Source: a virus
IMG/VR virus record: IMGVR_UViG_3300025853_000633
Coordinates: 1 to 24,256 of that record
Length of the DNA stretch: 24,256 bases
Direction: 5' to 3' (one strand)
The position numbers and the translations under genes were made by a program. Shown piece by piece: positions 5,698 to 13,100 of the stretch. The stretch's first letter is position 1; the number at the start of each line of letters is the position of its first letter. The notes under the pieces are model-generated. The model was not told the origin of the DNA. It saw only the letters and a program-made list of their open reading frames with translations, and searched no databases.

Positions 5698-7235
5698 CAG
5701 AAAGGTGCCTCCCCTTTCGCTGCAAAGATTGGAGTAGCCAGTTCGACGTCACCGTTGTCATAGGCAGGTATCTTCCATACGCGGACAGGGCGACCTTTGA
5801 TTTTAAGCAACATGCTTTCGCCGTTAATGTCCCGTAGGCGTTGAGCAATCTTGTGCGACTTGAGTTCAAAGAACTTATTCTTTTTTAGAAAGGCTTCGAA
5901 GTCTTTCAAACGGAAGTAAGTCATTTGCTCTTCGTCATCTGTCCACGGGCGGCGGAGTAGGATTTCTTCCTTGTCCTGCGCGGTTTGCAGTAAGACACAG
6001 AACTCTTCCAGATAATCGTAGAACTGCCCGTTGATACTGGCATCTTGAGCGACCTCTACGATAGCACTGTCATTCTCTGCCATTTCTCTTAGCAAGGAAC
6101 TTATGCGCCCTTCCCACTGCGGCTTGGCTACAGTGTGCGGCATGAGATTAAGTTGCTCCATGCAGGCCCGTTGGAACGAGGGTTGGTTCATTAGACCATC
6201 GGTGTCTAGCTCTAAGGGTTCACCGTTGACGTCCAAGAACCACACAGGCGGCGTGGAGTTGTACTTGCGCAGGTTTGCTACGGGCACCCCTGACGCTGCG
6301 GCTCCGATACCAAACCGTTGGGTACGGCATAGATCCTTGTTGCAGTAAGCATTGATGGGCGCATCGTTACACTTGTAAGCATATTCTTTACGCTGCACTT
6401 GCTTTGCGACCACGTTGACCTCGTTAAGAGGCAGGGGCGGTTCAAAGTAATCGTTGTTATAGCGCAGGATTTCTGTCTCCCACGTGTCGGGGTGCGCTTT
6501 ACGCAGATATACACCAACGTTGAACAGGCCGTTGTTGCGCCCACCCTCTGATATTTTGATACGCGCTAAAGCTTTTAGGCACGGCGGACCGTTGGCAAAG
6601 GCCTCGCTATCGTTTTCTTGGGTTACTTGCAGATTGACGATCTGTTCCGGTGTTTGCTTATGCGCCTCGTACAGCGCCAAAAACTCTTCCAGAGTACCAG
6701 AGGTGCCGTCATCTAAGATAGCGTAGCGTAGCCCCTCTTCTGCGTCGTAATACGGTAGGTTAAGAAAGTTACCTACATCTCCACGGTCAAGGTGCAGCTT
6801 GACTTGCTTTGGGAAGATTTCACTACCGCCATAGCCAAGGGCCGCGGCAATATTTTGCAGGGCCTTCTGCATGTCAGAAGCTTCGACCCATTCGATAGAG
6901 AACAGAAAGCAGTGAGCCCCGCCTGATTTGGAGCGGCATACCACCAAAGGCAGCTTGAGCCTGCGGATCTTTTCTACCAGTAATTTATGATCAAGGGGAT
7001 ATTGGTCTACGTCTACGCACCCCCACTTGCATTTGTTTTCGGCGTTAATGGGGATGATACCCATTGAGGCACCTTTACCAGAAAGATGCTCCCGCCATAG
7101 CTTCGCGGAGCGTGGCTCCCGAATGATTTGTGCTTTGCCAGTATTTTTCCCGTTAGCCTGCTTTTTATCTACGCGATAAGTGCCGTATGCCTCTTGCAGG
7201 CCATCAAAGATGGCTGAGAATTGTTGGACAGACAT
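5697..7235 (-). CDS. AEP-family (archaeo-eukaryotic) DNA primase, 512 aa
   Basis: The N-terminal domain (about residues 40-200) has AEP hallmarks: a DxD metal site (GCVDVDQYP, D75/D77), SKSGGAHCFLF with the expected Ser and His (H108), then GSEIFPKQ and NFLNLPYY. This resembles the primase domains of TOTE-type and phage AEP proteins. It is followed by a PriCT-like helical segment (GGRNNGLFNVGVYLRKA, about 231-247) and a cysteine cluster (C289, C298, C303, in KCNDAPINAYCNKDLCR) that may bind a metal. The C-terminal 130 residues resemble a winged-helix DNA-binding domain (YFRLKDFEAFLKKNKFF). No Walker motifs are present, so the helicase is separate and encoded next. A GAGG SD lies five bases before the ATG at 7235. 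A hairpin separates it from the SSB gene. Confidence 0.9.
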   Translation of the reverse strand: MSVQQFSAIFDGLQEAYGTYRVDKKQANGKNTGKAQIIREPRSAKLWREHLSGKGASMGIIPINAENKCKWGCVDVDQYPLDHKLLVEKIRRLKLPLVVCRSKSGGAHCFLFSIEWVEASDMQKALQNIAAALGYGGSEIFPKQVKLHLDRGDVGNFLNLPYYDAEEGLRYAILDDGTSGTLEEFLALYEAHKQTPEQIVNLQVTQENDSEAFANGPPCLKALARIKISEGGRNNGLFNVGVYLRKAHPDTWETEILRYNNDYFEPPLPLNEVNVVAKQVQRKEYAYKCNDAPINAYCNKDLCRTQRFGIGAAASGVPVANLRKYNSTPPVWFLDVNGEPLELDTDGLMNQPSFQRACMEQLNLMPHTVAKPQWEGRISSLLREMAENDSAIVEVAQDASINGQFYDYLEEFCVLLQTAQDKEEILLRRPWTDDEEQMTYFRLKDFEAFLKKNKFFELKSHKIAQRLRDINGESMLLKIKGRPVRVWKIPAYDNGDVELATPIFAAKGEAPF

Positions 7236-7246
7236 TGATACCTCAG

Positions 7247-7271
7247 AAAAGGTGGGCGGCTTGCGCCGCCC
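7247..7271 (-). terminator. GNRA-capped hairpin between SSB and primase genes (partial terminator or mRNA stabiliser)
   Basis: In the minus-strand RNA, GGGCGGC pairs with GCCGCCC around a GCAA tetraloop (7254-7271), followed by ACC and four U residues (7247-7250). It fills the only sizeable gap in the replication operon. It would let the upstream SSB mRNA be more abundant or more stable than the primase mRNA. The U-run is short and offset, so termination is probably incomplete. Confidence 0.55.
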
Positions 7272-7277
7272 GTTGCA

Positions 7278-8051
7278 TTAAAATGGAACGTCGTCCGACT
7301 TGTTCTGCGCCTCTTCGTTCTGGTGCTTGACCACAACATCACCTGTGTCGATGGTTGTAGAGAAGTCTTTTGCCCGAACATACAGCGCGGCATCGTCCAC
7401 CTGTTTCTCTCGCGAGATTTCCCAGTTGTGCCAACTACCTTTGCTGTTTTCTTCCATCACTGTTTTTGCGCGATAGATAAAACCAAAGCGCGGTGGAGTG
7501 AATGGACCGTTCTTGCCTTGAACCGTGGCGGACGCAATCATGCTGTTCCACTTGCGGCTTTTCTTGAGCATGGTTGACTTCATGGCGATCAGAGCCGTTT
7601 CCGCCGAACCATCTGCGCCCACCAGTATTACAAAATGCTGATGGGTTTCTTCAATGTACGAGCCATCTCCGCCGACAACGTAATCTTTGTTGTCGTCTTT
7701 GCTGCGCTCTGTCTTTGGGCAATCCTGCGCCGTATCAAAGATAGCGATTGGTGCCCCCGTTCCTGCGCCCCTTGGAGCCCACTGGATAAACCGACGTTGG
7801 TATGCACAAGGGATCAGCATGACGCCTTCTTTTCCTTTGTAGATTTGACCGCTGACGGTGTTGTATAGATCACCGCGCTTGGCTTCATCCAACTCATCAA
7901 GCAAGGGGTCTAACCCTGACAAGATTTTAAGGAATGGCAGGGCCAGATCGTCTTGGCCCATGTTTGAAACACCAACGCTTGCGTCGGCTTCCATCATAGA
8001 GATATCAAACTCTACAACATTTGTTTCTTGTTTCTTAGCAACTTTACCCAT
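7278..8051 (-). CDS. Phage single-stranded DNA-binding protein with SSB-type acidic tail, 257 aa
   Basis: The key sign is the last eight residues, NKSDDVPF, an acidic tip ending in Pro-Phe like the C-terminal tail of bacterial SSB that docks partner proteins. It follows a charged, probably disordered linker (HQNEEAQNKS). The body (about residues 40-220) is rich in beta strands and aromatics (GVMLIPCAYQRRFIQWAPRG, HQHFVILVGADGSAETALIA, RFGFIYRAKTVM), as expected for an OB-like domain, although it does not read like E. coli SSB. Its place between a coiled-coil protein and the primase fits. Start ATG at 8051 overlaps the previous stop by one base (TAATG), and AGAGAGG lies upstream. A different OB-fold phage replication protein is the main alternative. 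Confidence 0.8.
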   Translation of the reverse strand: MGKVAKKQETNVVEFDISMMEADASVGVSNMGQDDLALPFLKILSGLDPLLDELDEAKRGDLYNTVSGQIYKGKEGVMLIPCAYQRRFIQWAPRGAGTGAPIAIFDTAQDCPKTERSKDDNKDYVVGGDGSYIEETHQHFVILVGADGSAETALIAMKSTMLKKSRKWNSMIASATVQGKNGPFTPPRFGFIYRAKTVMEENSKGSWHNWEISREKQVDDAALYVRAKDFSTTIDTGDVVVKHQNEEAQNKSDDVPF

Positions 8052-8632
8052 TAGGCTTTTCCTCTCTTAATAACAGCGCGTTGTGCTACATACGCCCCAA
8101 ATAAATCCATTGGAAATTCATCTCCGTTTTCAACACGTTCTTTGACAAACGCCCGAAGGGTTGAAGAATGAATACCCGTAGCTTGTTCAGCCAAATAACC
8201 TTCTTTCGAAGCGAAAGCCTTAAAGGCCGAAGCCTTGTCGTCTTCGCCTCTGCCGAAACTACAAGAAACTGTGTTCTTGATAATATCGTCATAGCCATTG
8301 TCGCGTAGCCACTCATAAGCGGCTTCACGGTTCTTTACTAAAATCGAAGCACCATACGTTGGCTTGATGTTTACTTCCGAACCATCGTCCAAGGTGAATG
8401 ATGCTAGACCCACCTCTGCCATAGAGGCAGGCAATTCTTCATCTGTCAACTTGAGCAATTCTTTTTTGGCAAGTTTAAGCTGGTCATCCAGAGACTGGAC
8501 TTCCTGCTCTTTGGCCTTGATAGCACGAGCCAACTTTGACACTGTGGACAAAGCTGAGTTATTGGTTTTTTCAAGAGGATTTGCGAAATTGGACTCAAAG
8601 TCCGCTTCCATTAGTTCCGATATATCATTCAT
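8051..8632 (-). CDS. Coiled-coil phage protein of unknown function, first gene of the replication operon, 193 aa
   Basis: Residues about 28-62 form a strongly predicted coiled coil (KLARAIKAKEQEVQSLDDQL then KLAKKELLKL). A beta segment follows (ASFTLDDGSEVNIKP), then YGASILVKNREAAYEWLRDN and a helical C-terminal half that ends in a conserved-looking stretch (TLRAFVKERVENGDEFPMD, then LFGAYVAQRAVIKRGKA). I recall similar proteins beside SSB and primase genes in other marine phages but know no function. The translational coupling to the SSB gene (TAATG) suggests they are needed together, so a partner in ssDNA handling or nuclease inhibition is conceivable; this is inference. The start at 8632 has only a weak SD (GGAAAATG). 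A candidate promoter lies about 60 bp upstream. Confidence 0.85.
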   Translation of the reverse strand: MNDISELMEADFESNFANPLEKTNNSALSTVSKLARAIKAKEQEVQSLDDQLKLAKKELLKLTDEELPASMAEVGLASFTLDDGSEVNIKPTYGASILVKNREAAYEWLRDNGYDDIIKNTVSCSFGRGEDDKASAFKAFASKEGYLAEQATGIHSSTLRAFVKERVENGDEFPMDLFGAYVAQRAVIKRGKA

Positions 8633-8677
8633 TTTTCATTTTCCGTTTTTCGTGGTTAAAGACTCCTTTTACGAGCC

Positions 8678-8705
8678 TTGACATATTCCCATATAGTTGT
8701 ATCTT
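8678..8705 (+). promoter_or_regulatory. Promoter D for the SNF2-like helicase gene
   Basis: TTGACA (8678-8683) and TATCTT (8700-8705) on the plus strand with a 16 bp spacer. A TCCCATA box (8687-8693) lies in the spacer and a second copy (8707-8713) lies over the expected start site, 20 bp away. An AAGGAG ribosome-binding site (8717-8722) follows closely, so the leader is very short. Confidence 0.6.
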
Positions 8706-8718
8706 ATCCCATAGTCAA
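8690..8718 (-). promoter_or_regulatory. Promoter E for the replication operon, facing promoter D
   Basis: On the minus strand TTGACT (8713-8718) and TATATG (8690-8695) are separated by exactly 17 bp. The region is bounded by an inverted repeat, CCTTGAC (8676-8682) and GTCAAGG (8714-8720), which supplies the -35 of each promoter. Promoters D and E occupy the same DNA on opposite strands and cannot be used simultaneously by two polymerases. Confidence 0.6.
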
Positions 8719-8728
8719 GGAGAAAAAG

Positions 8729-10177
8729 ATGCAGAACTACAACTTTAAAACAAAACCTTTTAAACACCAAGCGGATGCGCTCAACGAATCGTGGGCTGCG
8801 GAGTATTATGCTTTGTTTATGGAAATGGGTACAGGTAAATCCAAGGTAGCCATTGATAACATTGGACTTCTTTATGAGCAGGGCGAACTGGATGCGGCTT
8901 TGGTCATAGCTCCAAAGGGCGTGTACGATAACTGGGTGAAGGGTGAGTTTCCTGCGCACTTACCGGAGAGCATTACGCGCAGCATCGTGCGTTGGGATCC
9001 AAAGACAACCAAAACTTACATGGCTATGCTAGAAGAGTTTATCATGGAGGACTTTGATGGTCTGAAGATATTTGTAATGAATGTCGAAGCCTTTTCTACG
9101 CAGCGGGGCGCAAAGACTGCGGGACGATTTCTTGTCCAGAACCCAAACAACATGATGATTGTGGATGAAAGCACTACGATTAAAAACCGTAAGGCAGCGC
9201 GTACAAAAAACCTCCAAGTTCTGCAAAAGTTTGCCAAGTACCGCCGCATCCTGACGGGATCCCCCATTACAAAGAGCCCTATGGATTTGTTCAGTCAGTG
9301 CTCGTTCTTGGCCCCAATGGCCTTGGGCTATAATAGTTACTTTGCTTTCCAGAACAGGTATGCTGTAGTACGCCAACAGACGATGGGTCACCGCTCGTTC
9401 CAAGAGATTGTGGGGTATAGACGCTTAGAAGAGCTTAACGAGCGCCTGACAGGCTTCAGTACGCGCATATTGAAGTCAGAATGCCTAGACCTACCCGAAA
9501 AGCTTTACACGAAGCGCTACGTGCCTCTCACGGCGGAACAGGGAAAGCTGTATAACCAGATGAAAGACATGGCCTTGGCCCAACTGGACAACGGAGAGTT
9601 AGCCACGACTACCAGTGTCCTGACACAGATTATGCGCTTGCAGCAAATATGCTGCGGTCATTTTACTCCTGACATAGGAGAAACCAGAAGCTTGGACAGT
9701 AACCGTCTGGACGAGCTAATGAGCATTACGGAAGAGCTTCAGGGAAAATGTATAATTTGGGCATCGTACACCCACGATATTCAACGGATACATTCTGCCC
9801 TGCGCGACTGCTTTGGGCCCGAAGCAGTCGCACTTTATTACGGGGAGACGCCCCAAGAAGAGCGCCAACAAATCGTTGAGCGCTTTCAAGATCCAGAGGA
9901 CCGCCTGCGGTTTTTTGTGGGCCAACCAAAGACGGGCGGTTATGGGATTACCCTGACCGCCGCAACGACGGTGATTTACTTCAGCAATAGCTACGATTTG
10001 GAGATACGCCTGCAATCAGAGGACAGGGCGCACCGAATTGGCCAGAAGAACACTGTCACCTATATTGATATGGTGTCGCCGGATACGCTAGACGAAAAGA
10101 TCCTTACCGCATTGAAGAATAAGGTGAACCTTGCTGAAACTGTCTTGGGAGAAGAAGCTCGGAGTTGGTTCCAGTAA
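8729..10177 (+). CDS. SNF2/DEAD-like superfamily 2 helicase, 482 aa
   Basis: SF2 motifs in order: a Q-motif-like FKHQADAL (about 11-18), Walker A MGTGKSK (33-39), Ia (LVIAPKGVYDNW), II as DEST in place of DEAH (IVDESTTIKN, from 144), III (RRILTGSPITKSPMDLF, from 172), then the C-terminal RecA domain with IIWASYTHDIQ, GGYGITLTAA and the SNF2-type QSEDRAHRIGQ arginine-finger motif. Such phage helicases are thought to move on duplex DNA or remodel protein-DNA or recombination intermediates. The ATG at 8729 is chosen because AAGGAG lies six bases upstream; a start at 8678 would lie inside the promoter. It is the only plus-strand gene in the window. Its last 74 bp overlap the convergent virion gene. 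Confidence 0.95.
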   Translation: MQNYNFKTKPFKHQADALNESWAAEYYALFMEMGTGKSKVAIDNIGLLYEQGELDAALVIAPKGVYDNWVKGEFPAHLPESITRSIVRWDPKTTKTYMAMLEEFIMEDFDGLKIFVMNVEAFSTQRGAKTAGRFLVQNPNNMMIVDESTTIKNRKAARTKNLQVLQKFAKYRRILTGSPITKSPMDLFSQCSFLAPMALGYNSYFAFQNRYAVVRQQTMGHRSFQEIVGYRRLEELNERLTGFSTRILKSECLDLPEKLYTKRYVPLTAEQGKLYNQMKDMALAQLDNGELATTTSVLTQIMRLQQICCGHFTPDIGETRSLDSNRLDELMSITEELQGKCIIWASYTHDIQRIHSALRDCFGPEAVALYYGETPQEERQQIVERFQDPEDRLRFFVGQPKTGGYGITLTAATTVIYFSNSYDLEIRLQSEDRAHRIGQKNTVTYIDMVSPDTLDEKILTALKNKVNLAETVLGEEARSWFQ

Positions 10178-13100
10178 GCATCTGTTCAATCCCTTCCAGA
10201 GAATATTTTTGTTGCAGGTTTTGAGGCGGGGCTAAGTCTGCAAGCGGTTGCCCAATTATTTCCTGCGGTAACGTTGGACGCTGCATGGGCCGTGGGCCGT
10301 CATACGTGACAGAAGGTCTAGCACGAGGGCGCGGAGCAGGCGGACGCTCTTCTGAAGCCATGTTCATAAAGGTAGAAAACGCTTCGGGAGAGTCTGTAAA
10401 CGCTTCGTATTGCGCAGGCTCGTTGGGGTTTATTCCCTGTCCTGCCGCGGCGACCCGCAACGGATACTGTACGGCCTCATCGTCCAATGCGCTCAAGTCA
10501 CGACCCTTAGCCAAGTAATCGTTAAAGTTTCCGGGCCCAGCGTTGTAGGCGCGGAGCGCATCTTCCATCGTATCGTATTCGTTGCGCATGGCTTTAAGAT
10601 ACCGCGAGCCAAACTCTACGTTTAGATCGGGCATGAACAATAGTTGTGTTGCTGTCTCAGGGGTTTCTTCGTCTACGACAAAGCCTTGTTCGCGAGCAAG
10701 CTCAAAGATGGTTGGAAGCCCGTAACCCGGTTTCATGGCCGTGGACGGCAAAACCTGCATCAACCCAATGGCTCCGTCTTCACTGACTGCCTTTGGATCG
10801 TTACTGCTTTCTGCCATTATTACAGAGGGCACGATTGCGTTTATTTCATCATCAATAGAGGACGGCCCGCCCTCGTTCATACGACGGGCTGTTTCACTAA
10901 GTGATCCTATTCCCTGTGGCGTTGGACCGCGATCCGGAGGCGGGCCGGATACCTCGCCGCCCATCGCATATTCGGAAGAATTTCGCATAATAGTTTTATT
11001 TCTTTCGTTGATTATGTCAGCATACCTTTGTGCCGCCAAAGCCTGCTCGGCAAATTCAACAATGTTTTCAGGTGTGTTTTGCGGACCTTCGTCTAAATAT
11101 CGATCTATTTCCGCACGGCCCCCTGTTTCCCTAAAAGCTTCCATAGAAGTTGGCGAAGTAATTGATTTCTGAATTGCTAAATCCGGACCAAAAGCTTGTC
11201 CCCCAGACATGGCGTTTTCTCGCACTAAATCCTGCATTAAAGCCAAACGTTCCGCGGGCGTTGTTGGACGACGCTCTTTGCGGTCAAAAGTAAAAACAGG
11301 CGCATTAGGATTGTTTAAAAAATACTTCGCACCACGGATGATTGTTTCATCCTTTTCAAAACCCTCCGCAATTTTCTCATGCGCGTAATCGGAATAGTCA
11401 AAATCAGGATCGTTTACACGACGCTGACGGTCTTGCTGTTGCTCTAACTTATACAGTCTAAGAATTTTTAAATAATCTTCTTTAGATAAGCCTAACTTTT
11501 TCGCGGTAGGATACCCCTGTTCTACAATACGAAAAAGCCTTTCTAAACCACGATGCCGCATTTCATGGGCCGCAACTCCTTTTGAAGAATAATCTTCCGG
11601 ACTAATTAGTATCCTATCATTGTTAGGGTTAAAATGAGAACCCTGCGACCTATCATTTGAGCGATCATACATCATGTCGTAATCAATTTTATTAACGTCG
11701 AAACCCATCTCCGCCAACGGGTCCATGTGCGGCTCTAAATCAACGCGGTACTCAATATCCCCTAAAGAATAGTTTATATTAGCCTCGCCGCCCTCGTTCA
11801 TACGACGGGCCGTTTCACTAAGTGATCCTACTCCTTGAGTTACGGGAGGTTCATATTCACCGTGGTACTCTTGTAAAATCAGCATGTCTAACGCCGTCTT
11901 TAACTCTTTACGAGATTTCCCCCACTGGTCTTGAATTTCTGTATCATTGAGATTTTTTAAAGCGTCTCTAATAGATTGCCTTACTTCTTGTCCGCTTCTT
12001 GTATCTATTTTAGCCTCCCCGCCCTCGTTCATACGACGGGCAGTCTCGCTCAACGAACCAACGCCCTTGCGCATCTCGCCGCCGTCGGCTTTTTCATCTA
12101 TGACCCGAAAGAAGCCTTCGCGCATGGGTGTTTCATATTGAGGAAACTTTCTGTCAGAAACATCGCCAGTGTTGAAATCGCTAAATACCGTGCCACCACG
12201 GGCTTGAATTTCTTCCGGTGTTTCTTTTGGTGTTTTTAAACGTTGTTTCAAGCCAAGCTCAGAAAAAGAATAGGTTTGCCCCGTTTTTAAACCAGAAGTG
12301 TCCAAAGTTGCAGACCGCATAACTTCCATACCTTTTGCGCGAGGGTTAGCTTTTGTGGTCACAATTACGGGTATTTCTGGAATCCCAAGCTCTAGTGCAG
12401 CTTGCAAACGATGGTGTCCTTGACCAATATTAATACCACCGTTTGACATAACGACTTCAATCTCAATTGGTTTTTTGATGCCCTCGTTAAAAATATTCTC
12501 TTTAAGCGTTTCTTTTCCGGAAGCCTGAAATTTCTCCAGCACCCCCGGCATGTTCGCCATGTCACCGCTTTCAAAATCCCCACCAAACTTACCAACGTCA
12601 TAACGCGGAAAGTTAAATTGAGCTACGTTGTCCGCAATAGTCTGGGTATTAACATACTCTACCTTTGGGTTCTCAAAGGCTCTTTGTGGGTAAGGAACTT
12701 TCAAGCGCGTTGCAGCGTCCACCACCTTTTTGTTTATCGCCTCGACACTTTCGCCGTCGGCCTCGCCTTTAATTATTATGTTTCTTAATTGTTCCTGTTT
12801 TAATGGTTGTTGATTAGAAGTTACATATTTGTCGCCTTCCGTCATTTGAAGATCCCGCGGCCTGTCAATAATCGCGGAGTTATTCCTAGCTCTGTTTTCA
12901 CCAACACGGTAATCTTCGACGTCTTCTACGACGGTACGAGCATACGGATATTGGAATATGCCGTTGTCTTTAACCTCTAACAAACCGCGGCGTTGTATTT
13001 CTTCTGCGAGCGGGATCATCTGTTCAATGTACTCATCCTCACTGACCATTCTAAAGTCAGTCAAAGCCTGAGATATTTCTTCTAACGACTCATCCGCGGC

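Noticed and set aside
8678-8728. Upstream ATG that would add 17 residues to the SNF2 protein
   Set aside because: It lies within the -35/-10 region of the gene's promoter and lacks an SD; the ATG at 8729 has AAGGAG at ideal distance.
12380-12500. ParB-like motif as evidence for a plasmid-like partition system
   Set aside because: It is embedded in a large virion-type protein, with no ParA gene or parS-like sites; the domain is better seen as one module of that protein.
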